This document shows, piece by piece, positions 27,905 to 38,940 of a DNA stretch of 64,000 bases. This DNA comes from Asterias rubens. Lineage: Eukaryota; Echinodermata; Asteroidea; Forcipulatida; Asteriidae. The stretch's first letter is position 1; the number at the start of each line of letters is the position of its first letter. Position numbers and translations under genes: made by a program. The DNA is taken from the NCBI RefSeq assembly GCF_902459465.1, contig NC_047076.1:10734146-10798145 (forward strand). The letters are read 5' to 3'. The notes under the pieces were generated by a model that worked only from the letters and a program-made list of their open reading frames with translations, did not search any database and had not been told where the DNA came from.

Positions 27905-28270
27905 TCATGCATATTCACGACCGGTGATGGCTTTTTGCAATCGGTGGTCAACTTTAGTGATCGGTGATGGCTTTTTGCAATCGGTCAACTTAAGGGATCG
28001 GTGATGGCTTTTTGCAATCGGTCAACTTTAGTGATCGGTGATGGCTTTTTGCGATCGGTCAACTTAAGTGATCGGTGATGGCTTTTTGCAATCGGTCAAC
28101 TTTAGGGATCGGTGATGGCTTTTTGCAAACGGTCAACTTTAGTGATCGGTGATGGCTTTTTGCAATCGGACAACTTTAGTGATCGGTGATGGCTTTTTGC
28201 AATCGGTCAACTTTAGGGATCGGTGCTGGCTTTTTGCAATCGGTCAACTTTTGCAATCGGTGGTGGAATT
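27905..28270 (+). repeat. 37-bp tandem repeat array, left arm of foldback element 2
   Basis: About nine copies of the unit GATCGGTGATGG / CTTTTTGCAATCGGTCAAC / TTTAGT, with slight variation. A less regular version extends outward to about 27610. Confidence 0.9.
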
Positions 28271-28880
28271 TTGGGATATCCAAATTTTGCGTCCGGTCGG
28301 TGCAGGCCTACTTCAAAACCTATGATTGTGTAGATTGTGGATATTAATTGTTGTTATTTTCTAGTTCACACCACCATGGAGGAATATTACACTCACCAGC
28401 GGGTTGACTGACTTGCCAAACATTTTTAGAAGAGTACCATTTTATAACTACATGTATGTAAGGGGGAACGCAACAAACATCAAATTAATTAGCTCTTTCT
28501 AAAAAAAATAATAATAACAAATCGGTAGAAGAGGGTGTGGGTTAGGGTATCTTTAGGCCTTTTCACATGAGGAAATTAAGGGGTGGGCTCTTTGATATGC
28601 TAGTATGCAGCTCATGAATATGTATATCTTTCGTCAGACATCAGACAACACAGGATGTGAAGTAAATGAATTATTCATTTTGGCGTCCAATCACGCAATT
28701 CTCTTATCACAACCTTTGGACCCTATCATATCATGCTCACTGAGCGTCCGTGGTGGTGGTGTGATGTAAACATGTCTCGTCTTTCGCGGGCAATATGGTA
28801 ATGAGTTGACCGTGGGAACTCTTCGCTTATTATAGTAATGAGGTCAGTGACACATTTTACGCCAAGTATCACCGATGAAT

Positions 28881-28920
28881 ATTTGCCTCTTTGGCGTGGC
28901 GCCACGCCAAAGAGGCAAAT
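28881..28920. repeat. Perfect 40-bp palindrome
   Basis: ATTTGCCTCTTTGGCGTGGC is followed directly by its exact reverse complement. The half-site matches the terminal TGCCTCTTTGGCG of foldback element 2, so it looks like two element ends joined head to head. Confidence 0.95.
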
Positions 28921-29170
28921 AATAATCGGTGATGGTATTTTGCAGATTACGCCACTCACCAGTCTGTTTGACTGACTTGCCATACATTCATAGAAGAGTC
29001 CCATTGTATAACTATGTCAGGGGGACGCAACAAACATCAAATTAGCTAGCTCTTTCTAAAAAGTAAAATAACAACGGGGTAGGAGAGGGTGCGGAGGGGG
29101 ATCCATGTCCCAATTGGTTGTCGTCCTCCAGAAATGGTGTGGGAATACAAATATTTTTAAATGTTTTTTG
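28905..29170 (+). repeat. Second copy of the foldback element 2 inner arm
   Basis: ACTCACCAGTCTGTTTGACTG, GACGCAACAAACATCAAATTA and CCAATTGGTTGTCGTCCTCC resemble 28395-28560 and are mirrored at about 30420-30690. It pairs with the right arm over a longer stretch than the outer copy does. Confidence 0.7.
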
Positions 29171-30420
29171 AACAACTAATACGAGTCTGTACCGATAATT
29201 TTTCTGAATTTCATGATTGCTCTATGAAATTATGACAAAATACTCTCATTTTGTTTGACAAGTGACCCTACTCGGATTTCTCACATATTCGCTTTTGTTT
29301 GGCCATGGTTGGTGTGTCTTTGTGTGCATATAGTTCAGGGAATGAAATTTTGCCCCTTTGTTCAAAGGAGAAGTTAGCTTTGTTCAGAGGAGAAGTTGAA
29401 ACTTTAGATACGGTAGATTTACAGATTGAGTTTGGAAAAGGAAATCACTAGTTTTTGTATGAGTATTTGAACTGGAGATTTCCAAATTCTAGAAGATATA
29501 GACATACAGATGATCAATGAAGTGAGACCAGTCACTCAAGTTGTCCCCACGCCTTTTGGGTATTGTGAATTTATTGTTTCCCATAGCCACTGCACTAAAG
29601 CTTAGTTCTTATTAAAACGTGGTACGGTTTAAAAATTTTATAATGATATGCAGCCAGGTGGTTAAAGATATCTATACTACAGTACAGTACATGGACACAG
29701 GAAGACTCCTGCTGGGGACGTCCAGAGATGGGTGTTGATCGGGACATTCCTCCACGATTGGGAGATAAACTATGAGATAAACTGGTCAAGTGAATGATTA
29801 TTCAGTGAAGTACAGTCCCCCATGAGAGTGTCATACCACGTCAGAGCTTTGGCGATTTTCTCGAATTGTCAATGCTATTGAATTAGGTTTTAACGTAAAC
29901 TTTATTTTTTATGATTATGTTATCAATGACTCAAACAGTGAGAGACCACACCGATAACATGTTTTCCTTTTCCAAACACCTCCACCCCCCTGACAATGGA
30001 TTTGGTTGAGAATTTCTCGCTCGCTCCTGTATTATTTCAGCTTTAGTACTTTATAACACCTGTTTCGCCTTGCACCCCCCCCCCTAAATTAAGAACTTTA
30101 TACAGAACGTTTTTCGCTTTGGATTCAATTAATACATGCCTCTCCGTTTAAAAGGAAATATTTGTATAATACTTTACCTAGCCTTTTATAAAACGTGTTG
30201 AGTGCGTCCCGGTTTTACTACTGTGCTTGTCCTAAAATACAAAGCATTCATATAATGCACATAAAAATTATGTTTTTTCGATCAAAAACGGTTTTTGTGT
30301 GGTCATAATGTTCTCACCTCCGGGTCTGTTTACACGGGGCTACTTGTATGATTTCAGATTTCCCCTAACACACAAAACTATCGTTTAAAATACTCTTGTT
30401 CAAAAACATTTCCCGTCACT
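29171..30420. other. Core of foldback element 2; no gene recognised
   Basis: Only short open frames are present and none has recognisable transposase motifs. A C-run lies near 30075. Confidence 0.5.
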
Positions 30421-30769
30421 AAATATAACTATTTGTATTTCGCCGGGATACACCATTTCCGGAAGACGACAACCAATTGTGGGACACACATTTTGTAGAT
30501 TCGCTTGCACACCCTCTCCTACCCCTTTGTTATTATTATTATTATTTTTTTGAAAGAGCTAATTAATTTGATGTTTGTTGCTTTCCCCCTTATAGTTATA
30601 AAATGGTACTCTTCTAAAAATGTTTGCCAAGTCAGTCAACCCGCTGGTGGGTGTAATTTATTCCTCCATGGTGGTGTGAACTAGAAAATAACAACAATCT
30701 AATCTACACAATCATAGATTTTGAAGTAGGCCTGCACCGACCGGACGCAAAATTTGGATATCCCAAAAT

Positions 30770-31080
30770 TCCATAACCGGTTGCAAAAGTTTACCGATTG
30801 CAGAAAGCCAGCACCGAACCCTTAAGTTGACTGATTGCAAAAAGCCAGCACCGATCCCTAAAGTTGACCGATTGCAAAAAGCCAGCACCGATCCTTAAAG
30901 TTGACCGATTGCAAAAAGCCATCACCGATCCCTAAAGTTGACCGATTGCAAAAAGCCAGCACCGATCCTTAAAGTTGACCGATTGCAAAGAGCCATCACC
31001 GATCCCTAACGTTGACCAATTGCAAAAAGCCATCACCGATCACTAAAGTTGACCACCGATTGCAAAAAGCAATACCATCA
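30770..31080 (-). repeat. 37-bp tandem repeat array, right arm of foldback element 2
   Basis: About eight inverted copies of the left-arm unit (ACCGATTGCAAAAAGCC, AGCACCGATCC, TTAAAGTTG), with an irregular extension to about 31225. Confidence 0.9.
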
Positions 31081-31397
31081 CCGATCATGAATATGCATGA
31101 CCGATCGCTAAAATGGACCACCGATCGTGTTTTATCACCGATTGCTAAAGTTGATCACCGATCGCATAGGACCACCACCAATGACAAATTTGATCACCGG
31201 TTGCAAAAGACCATCACCGATGCCTCTTTGGCGTTCCATAAAAAAGCCTTCCAAGGCGTTTTCATGCAGTATAGTTTCTGAAGATTCTGAAGAAATAGAA
31301 TTTAAGGCATCAATGCATGGGATGGAAACAAAAGGGGTGTGCATGGTCACGGTGTGTAAGAAACAGCATACAAATGTGAGTAAGAAAAAAGCTTCCA

Positions 31398-31476
31398 TCC
31401 TACTCCTAGAACTATTTCAGTTTCGTCCAGCTATCGTAAACCGAAATAGTTCTAGGACTAGGAGTACTTCCATCCC
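31398..31476. repeat. Imperfect hairpin
   Basis: TCCTACTCCTAGAACTATTTC is mirrored by GAAATAGTTCTAGGACTAGG about 20 bases later, a short inverted-repeat element of unknown family. Confidence 0.6.
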
Positions 31477-31642
31477 ACCCTCATGGAGGTTAAATATTTT
31501 TACGCTTTCGGCAATTCAGTGCAGTAATTAATCATGATAAACATAATTATTGAATGAACATAATAGAGAAACCAAGAGTTAGACTCTGCAGATAGATCAT
31601 GTCATGACAATTTACTCTACTAACTTTTAAAAGCCATCTTTT

Positions 31643-31800
31643 TAATAAGACCCAGGGAAGAACTGGGGCGCTGTACTCCTTTTTACAAAATTTGTCCTGA
31701 TCGACAGTCTTCCTATGACCAATTATGACCGATATTAATAATACATGCTACAAAATGTACAGCAGCGCCCCAGTTAGAATAGAGCGACAGCTGGGTCTTT
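31643..31800. repeat. MITE-like element with AAGACCCAG ends
   Basis: TAAGACCCAG / AACTGGGGCGCTG at the left are mirrored by CAGCGCCCCAGTT / CTGGGTCTTTTA at the right, over about 158 bp. No coding content. Confidence 0.6.
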
Positions 31801-32742
31801 TATTTAATCATGTTAATTATTCTTTGTTTAAATCTTCTTATTATTTTGAATTATTATTATTGATTAAAGCCATTTTACACTTTCGAAACAGGAAAAAAAA
31901 AGTTCACAGATTTACAAATAACTTACAGGGTTTACAGAAGGTAATGGTAAAAGACTTCTCTTGAAATATTCCATGAAATGCTTCACTTTTTGAGAAAACA
32001 TTAAAACAATTATCAATTCTCGACAACGATAATTACGGAGTTATAGTAAACACATGTCATGACACGGCGAAACGCGCGAAACAAGGTTGGGTTTTCCCGT
32101 TATTTTCTCCCGACTCCGATGACCGATTGAGCCTAAATTTTCACAGGTTTGTTATTTTGTATATAAGTTGTGATACACTAAGTGTGGGACTTGGACAATA
32201 CTGTTAACCGAAAGTTTCCACTGGCTTTAAAGAGGTTTATTTATTATTACGTTATCGACACTGGTTATCGATATCATCTCCAGGATGGTAATGGAATGAA
32301 CCTCATATCATAATCGTTGGCCTTTATCATACATGTAGTTCTAGGAGTCAGAGGAGTAGGTTTTGCTTGTTAATGGTTTGCGCTGATTTTGTTCAACTTA
32401 TTTTGTGAAGTTTACTAGTTTGGGAATAATTTTGTTTCTTTTTTCTCAGAAATTCTACCTGTATCTGTTCATTCAATGATTAAGAATGGTTGCACAAAGC
32501 TGAAATCCGGGCAAGTCTCACACTTCAGTCTAAGTCCTCAGTCCAACATATCAAACAAATTATGATGTTTGATCTTGAGGGGTTGGGGATAGTTATAGGA
32601 TTGCACTGAACTATTTTCTATGCTATTTCCAGAAGAAGTAACATTATTTTTGACTGACAGGAATAACATGCCTCAGTGAAGAAGGGTAAAACTGAATAGC
32701 ACACAGGTGTAATCATAACCCTGTCAACCCCATCCTTCAACT
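31801..32742. other. Upstream region of TACO1; no defined element
   Basis: AT-rich sequence with no recognisable gene. The promoter and 5' UTR of TACO1 should lie here, but no TATA box or initiator could be assigned with confidence. Confidence 0.4.
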
Positions 32743-35700
32743 ATGGCAGCAGTCATGAGGACCTCCGTTCATCATAAAGAACTGTCGCATCTTCTGCAAC
32801 TCTGCCGCATCACAAGGTGCTGTGTCAATCAACGGAATCTCCAACTTGCCTCTTTCAGCTCTAGCCATCATGGAAAACCCAAAAGCCTTGTTAACCCTTC
32901 TGGAAAGGACACGCAGAAAAACAGTACAATACACTCGCACTGCGAGTCGCATTCACAACCTACTTTCAAGTCAATTCTATCTGAGCAAATTTTAAAAGTA
33001 AACAGTTATAAATCTAGACGGATGGGCTCACCTTTCCTGGGATGTGCAGCTGTTGAAACTAATTTGGATAGTAGGAGGACATTTCCCTTTTGTCTGTCGT
33101 TAACTGATGGCATTTGTCGAACTCAGTCAGTGAGGTGCTTTCATACGAGTGATGAAGAATGGGCCGGCCATAACAAGTGGTCCAAAGTGAGGCATATTAA
33201 GGGACCCAAAGATGAATTACGGAGCCTCCAGATCAATAAGATTGTTCTTCAAATGAGAATTGCTATCAGGGGTAAGTATAAAGAATTGGATTGTGATAGT
33301 AAAATGCAATAAAGTTTAAATCAGCACAACCACAAGGCATTTGTGAAGTACTGATTGGTTTAAATGCACTTGGCTAGGTACTGGGTTTAGCAGAGTGAAG
33401 CCTGGTTCTATCCTGCGAATGCAATTGCAATACGAATTTTGACATTAATTTGGAACAAAGAGTTGAGATGTGCTCAAGTCCTGTGAAACCTTTCCCCAGT
33501 AATGGAGCTGTGGAGTCAAAATTTGTATCGCATCAATTGGCATTCGCAGGAAGCATGAACTGGGCTTCAGTGATGAATGCAAGAGTTTTTAATATCAGCA
33601 AAGCGCATTTTTAAGTTTGTACTGATTAGTTGAATGCACTGTGCTAGGTTGTACATAGGTTTGGTAGAGTATAAAGCGTCCAAGTATTGGTTTCATTGAA
33701 TCAGTGCAGACATTTTCATTTTGGGGGCAAGCTTGAGCAGGGACTGTGACATGTACTTTAGGGTCTCTTTTAATGTATAATTCTTCAACCATTCATTTGT
33801 GAATTAAAAGATTATTTTAGGTGGGGTGCAGGAGGGGATAAAGGATTCTAAATGACTACACTTTCCCACTCGGTTTAGATTGCAACCGGCTTTGGATATT
33901 TTGTCTTTCTGAAAGTTTTTTATTTAGATATGTGGGATATATTTCAGGGGGAGATGTCTCTCAAGTTTTATCTAGGTTTTGTTTATAAAAAAGGGGTGTC
34001 CAAATTTGCTGGAAGATTAAAATTGCTGTATTATTTGGATATTTCATTACATTACTAAGGGAATCAATGTGTGGTGAAGAGGTTTTCAACTAGTGATTTA
34101 ATCCCAACGAGGACTGGTTCTTGATAATTTACCAAGACGAAGTCGCTCGGCGGGCTTAAACCACTAGTTGAAAACCGATTCAACACACTTTTATTCCCAT
34201 TCATAAATACCTTTTCGGTCAAAAACATCATCACTTGTCAAAAAGTAAAATAAATGCAAAAATTAAAATTGTTAAATGATTTCTTTCAACACAACACCCC
34301 TCCAGCTATGAAATGGTAGAGCCCTCCGCTGCCCTCGCGTAAACAACTCCTTATAAGGGAATGCTGTGGGCGTCACACGTATCGCTTGATGTGGCACAAC
34401 TGTTTCAGCCGTTGCTCTCGACCAATAGGAATGAAGAAACTGTCTTGTAAGAACAGGTGCAAGGTCGCGTGTCACGTCCATGAATTAACACTTTTTAGCG
34501 GTCATTAACAAAAGGTTTATGCACACCCACGTGACGCGCTCTCCGCCAATAGGAGTAGAGAAACTGTCTAGGGTATTTATGAACAATATTTTATCTTTTT
34601 AGAGGGTGGAGCAAATCCAGAGCTCAACTCTGTGCTGGGAAGTCTTGTAACCAAGGCAAAAGCAATTCCGATGCCCAAAGCAACTATAGAAGCTGTCCTT
34701 AAAAATGCGGTAAGTTTACATTAGCCTTTTGGCATTTATTTTAGTGCTCAAATCATTCACTCGGTGTTGCTCTCGGCACTCCAACTTTGTGAATACACTG
34801 TGTTAAATCACATTGTCCACAGATTGACAGTAAACTTATACAGTTTTAAAATAATGATGGTAAGAAACTTATCTTAAAATATAAGTAGCTGAGGTGCTGT
34901 CTTTTTTGTGAAACGAGTAAAACAATGTCAGGAAAATACTTTTTATATTCTAAAATAGTTTTTGTGTTTTTTGTTACAAAAAATGCCCAAATTCTTTAAC
35001 AATGAGTGTGATTGGTTTGGATTGAGCAGGGGCTAATTCTTTGTGCATGCTACTTGTAGTTGTTTACAAAAACCCTCAAATCTAGTCTGTTCATTTTTAG
35101 ACAAAGAAAGGCGGCGCAGATGACGCAGACATCCAACTTCTCTTAGAGGCTCGAGGACCAGGTCAGTGCTGTCTGCTGATGGATGTATTGACAGATAATG
35201 CAAGGAGATCCAGATCAGAACTTCAAAGACTGCTTCAGAAGAATGGGTAATGTACATTTGATTGTAGCCCCTGGCAGCTAGTTTTTAATTCCCAAGATGC
35301 AATATGGCATAATGTTTGCCAAAGGTGCAATATAGGCCTATAGTAAAGTTCAAGCTAAATGGATTGAAGGATTGTTTTGCTGTTTATCTGGGTATGTTGG
35401 TTCACCAAGCAGTCAGTAGTCGTGACTATTTGTAATTGGTCAGTGCGGCTTGATTAACCGAGTAGTTGAAAAACAGTAGACACGACTCTACTTAGCAGAT
35501 GCGCGATGACTCGCTCAGATGTATGTTCTAATTGCGATAGAATGCTGTTTGTTTTTCAAACCACAATCAAGATGCAACACAAGTGCGCACATACATGTAC
35601 CCATCAGGCTGAACAGAATTTTACAGTAGAGATGTACATGTAAGATTTCTTTCTTTCTTTGTTTTAATTTGTTACGTTGCGTTTTTTGTTGCATTCTTTG

Positions 35701-37702
35701 TGGAGATCTGGGGCCAATTTCATAGAGCTGCGTAAGCAAAAAATTTGCTTAAGCACGAAAATAGCTTGCTTATTTTACACATGTTACTGGCCAAAATTTC
35801 ATGCCATATACATTGCTTGTGACTGGTATTTAGCTGTTGTTGACTTAGCATAACAATTGAGTGGAGTCTCGGCTGGTAATCTGAATTTACTAAGCAATGA
35901 TTTTTTTGCTTAAGCATAATTATGTGCTTAAGCATAATAAGTTCTTTATAACAACAATTTATTTTTTATCCTTACATGGTTACATATATATATATATATT
36001 AATTTATTTTTTTCAATGTAAGATTTATATATATATATTTTTTTCAATGTAAGATTTATTTCAGTTTCTTTCTTTGCCCTTTTTAGAAGTTTTTATTTGT
36101 TTGTTGCTTAGCGGTTTTCATCACTGACCACATGTTATGTCATAACTCAATTTCTTTTCCTATTGAACTTTAGTTTGTTGAGCATCTATCAAACGTTTCT
36201 TTGTGGAGCTCCGCTCCCATTTCAGTAATAATAATAAGTTCTTACTGATAAAAATTTATTTTTCTTTCATATATGGTTATATTTGTTCCGTTCCCCCCCT
36301 AGATTCCACTCACAGGCAATAAAAGTATGAGGAGCAGATTTTCACTTTGTGATGATGACCGGGGTGGTTGCTGGCCACTGTAAATGGATCCAACCGAAGA
36401 CCAGGTCTATTAACAGCGACCAGCCACCAGGCAAGGTCATTGTAACACAGTGGATACCAGCTGCTCCAACTGTTATTGCCATTAATAAATACCTGAAACA
36501 GGAAATTCACATTTTGTTCACTGTTTCTTTGATTCATCTCTGTCTTTGTTTCGGTAGAGGAGACTTTGGTACAACCCTGTATGCCTTCAATCGAAAGGGG
36601 GTTGTTAGAGTGGTACCCCAGCTAGAAGGTCAGGAGAGTCCACTGACCCTTGACCTTGCCACAGAGGTCGCCATCGAGGTCGGGGCAGAAGATGTTCAAG
36701 AGACGGCTAATGAAGATGATGAGGCACTCTTCATGGTAAGAGTTCTCTCTTAAAATTTGCTTAGTTGAATCAGACTGAAGTTGCAGTGACGTTGTCAGAT
36801 GGTTGTTTTAAGTTCTAGTGGTTTCTTCCTTTAGCCTAAATTTAATAATCCGCAGTTTGCGACCCATTTGGGCTGTTGCCTCTAAGACCCTGGTTCGAAT
36901 CCAGCCGGGGGCACTATGTTGATTGGGTTTATAGTCCCTACATGTACCTGATTGCATGGGTCTTCTCTCGACAATGCCAGAATATTTCTCTGTTTTTTTT
37001 GCAGTGAGATTTCCTTTCTTGTCTTCTCTCCATGTTCTTGGCTAGTATAGTGAAATATTCTTAAGGCCCCTTCAGGGTGCGGGCTACAATCAACTATTTT
37101 CCAGAGGCTGTTGCCATCTACTCATGGGGCTGAAACAGTTTTACCCCTATACAGTTCATTTGGATTTCGGCTTGGGTATCTTCCATCAGAAGTCTGGTTG
37201 ATAGAGCAGAAAGCACTACCCCCCCCCAACCTTCAATCATGTCAATCATGGTTAAGTGTCTTATTTAAGGACACAGTCATTACGACTGGGACTCGAACCC
37301 ACACTACTGTTCAGAACACACAAATTTGAACCCATTGTTATTTACCGCTAGGCTATGACACGCCCTGGTATACTCTGGGCCTTTGTACCCCTTCAAAAGT
37401 TTGCCCTCGAAAATGAAATTCCAGCCCCAATGTTATCATGTTTGCCGGTTTAATGCCATAAATTTCAATTTATCCCCTTTTTCTTTGTTCAGTTTGTGTG
37501 TGATATGAAGGATCTACGGGTAGTGCGCAACAATCTAGCATCGTTAAACTACACCATTGAGTCTTCATCATTAGAGTACCTATCAGACACCACAACTACA
37601 TTGAATGATACAAACTTACAAAGTGCCTTTGAACTTGTGTCACACTTGAATAATCATCCAAATGTAGTCAAAGTGTATGACAATATAGAAGGTACAGTTT
37701 AA
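32743..37702 (+). CDS. TACO1: Translational activator of cytochrome c oxidase 1 (YebC/PmpR family), 5 exons
   Basis: Five plus-strand exons join in phase with GT-AG borders: 32743-33271, 34603-34709, 35101-35246, 36558-36735 and 37493-37702 (1170 nt, 389 aa, stop TAA). The conserved domain begins near residue 141 with AGHNKWSKVRHIKGPKD, continues with EGGANPELNSVLGSLVTKAK and PMPKATIEAVLKNA, then LEARGPGQCCLLMDVLTDN and GGDFGTTLYAFNRKG, and ends with VSHLNNHPNVVKVYDNIEG. The family acts in the mitochondrial matrix and promotes translation of the COX1 mRNA. The first 140 residues are rich in Ser, Lys, Arg and His and poor in acidic residues in the first part, consistent with a mitochondrial presequence but unusually long; a later Met at about residue 94 could also start the protein. 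Introns 1 and 3 carry mobile repeats. Confidence 0.92.
34083..34590. repeat. Interspersed repeat in TACO1 intron 1, ending just before exon 2
   Basis: It shares TTCAACTAGTG, CTGGTTCTTGATAATTT, the CACGTGACGCGCTCTCC block and GAAACTGTCT with 19490-20030, mostly inverted. It contains its own inverted repeat (TTTTCAACTAGTG... with CCACTAGTTGAAAA). It ends about 12-20 bases before the exon 2 acceptor. Confidence 0.7.
35711..35940. repeat. MITE-like repeat with TTTCATAGAGCTG end, intron 3 of TACO1
   Basis: GGGGCCAATTTCATAGAGCTG and repeated TTGCTTAAGCA motifs mark a dispersed family also present at 37747-38036 and, as remnants, near 7330-7440 and 8220-8265. Ends in the 37747 copy are imperfect inverted repeats. 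Confidence 0.65.
36862..37000 (+). repeat. tRNA-derived SINE fragment, TACO1 intron 4
   Basis: A B-box-like CTGGTTCGAATCCAG follows a degraded tRNA-like head. The downstream body (TTGGGTTTATAGTCCC, TTGCATGGGTCTTCTCTCG) resembles the SINE tails seen elsewhere in the window only loosely. Confidence 0.5.
37200..37372 (-). repeat. tRNA-derived SINE, inverted, TACO1 intron 4
   Basis: On the minus strand the order is tRNA-like: a GTCATAGCCTAGCGG-type A box, then GTGTGGGTTCGAGTCCCAG (B box), then GTAATGACTGTGTCC and TTAAGACACTTAACC-like sequence ending near a C-run. This is typical of tRNA-derived SINEs. Confidence 0.65.
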
Positions 37703-37746
37703 TCAGTGGTCCATAAGAAACACACATCCTGTGTTTCAAGCTCTCT

Positions 37747-38036
37747 GCAGGGCAAATTTCATAGCTCTGCTTATTGCTTAGTTCTGCTTACAATCACCTT
37801 TCAGCTTTCTTCACTTGCAAGACAAGCGCCAAATTTCTGCGACTGTGTAAGCATATAATGCCTAGAAATTTTTTTCTGCTAACCCTTGAAATATGCTGGA
37901 CGTAAGCACAGAATTCCCTGCTTCTGCAATACGATAAGCAGAGCAATTCATACAGCTGGTGTCTTGGTAATATTTGCCGAGCAGATTATTTTAAAGCAGT
38001 TTTTTCGGCTTAAGCAGCTCTATGAAACTGGGCACT
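37747..38036. repeat. MITE-like repeat just downstream of TACO1
   Basis: GGGCAAATTTCATAGCTCTGC at the left and AAGCAGCTCTATGAAACTGGG at the right are imperfect inverted ends. Internal TAAGCA-rich sequence matches the family at 35711-35940. It may overlap the TACO1 3' UTR. Confidence 0.7.
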
Positions 38037-38231
38037 GGTTTAGAGTGAAACACTTGAGTTGAGGTTCATTTCATTTTTGAAAGATATACAATTTTATTGA
38101 ATGAATGGTGCTGAAATATTTTAATACATGTTAAAACTCTTAAAGTTTAAAAAGTGAAAAAGATACTGTACAAAAAAAGTAGAGCTTTGTGAAAAAAAAC
38201 ATACCAATTCCTATTCAATTCATTCACCACA

Positions 38232-38613
38232 TTAAAGGAACACGTTGCCTTGGATCGGTCGAGTTGGTCTTTGAAAAGCGTTTGTTATAATATGCATTTG
38301 GGTAGAAAGATGCCGTAAAAGTAGAATACAATGATCCACACAAACATGCCTCGAAATTGCACGGTTTTCCTTTTACCTCGTCGACTAACACGGTCGGTCA
38401 TATATGGGAGTCAAATTTTTGACTCCCATAAATGGCCGACCGTGTTAGTTCGCACAGTAAAAGGAAAACCACGCAATTTTGAGGCTAACTTGTGTGGATC
38501 ATTGTATTCTACTTTTAAATTATCTTTCTAACCATCTGCATTTTATAACAAACGGTTACAAACGCTTTTTTATAGACCAACTCGTCCGATCCAAGGCCAC
38601 GTGTTCCTTTAAG
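38232..38613. mobile_element. Palindromic MITE, AAAGGAACACGTTGCC family, copy 1
   Basis: The ends TTAAAGGAACACGTTGCC and CACGTGTTCCTTTAA are inverted. Nearly the whole 380 bp folds back on itself, with centre near TTTTTGACTCCCATAAATGG. A sister copy lies at 44597-44984. TTAA sits at both ends in both copies, compatible with a TTAA (piggyBac-like) or TA target. Confidence 0.85.
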
Positions 38614-38789
38614 TCAATTGCTGGCCGACATTTGTCTTCTAGAATCACAATGATGGTATTGATTGGTCAGACAGTAGGAGGGTTGACTATCTGTATAGTA
38701 CATCACCGCATGCATGACACACAGTATTGCTTGATGGCATAGTGAATCTATCATTAAAAAAACATATAAGTAACGCTAAGTGGCAGCTG

Positions 38790-38940
38790 TTAGGATTAAT
38801 TATAGGACTTAGGACGAGTTCAGTTCTGCAACTATTGAACCCATCCTTAATAGTTATTACTCGTCCTAACTCGAGGTTTAATACTACATTTACAATCAAA
38901 TGTATGTACATGTAGGGTTTCATGAAATCACCTGCAGACG
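38790..38940. repeat. Fragment related to the 5231-5374 repeat
   Basis: GGACTTAGGACGAGTTCAG and ATTACTCGTCCTAACTCGAG resemble the GAGTTACTCGTCCTAACT core at 5231-5374 and are themselves imperfect inverted repeats. Confidence 0.4.

Larger units (their letters stand above)
27587..31240. mobile_element. Second foldback-type element, 3.65 kb, with 37-bp repeat arrays in the arms
   Basis: The ends TATGGAA and TTCCATA, each next to an AAAGAGGCA/TGCCTCTTT motif, are inverted repeats. Opposed arrays of a 37-bp unit (GATCGGTGATGGCTTTTTGC, ATCGGTCAACTTTAG) occupy about 27910-28265 and 30775-31075. Internal to these, arms of about 200 bp at 28320-28560 and 30470-30730 are inverted copies (GGTTGACTGACTTGCCAAAC and related). 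AAAAAG flanks both ends, a possible 6-bp target duplication, though weak. A second copy of the inner arm and a perfect palindrome at 28881-28920 suggest nesting or rearrangement. No transposase was recognised in the core. Confidence 0.75.
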
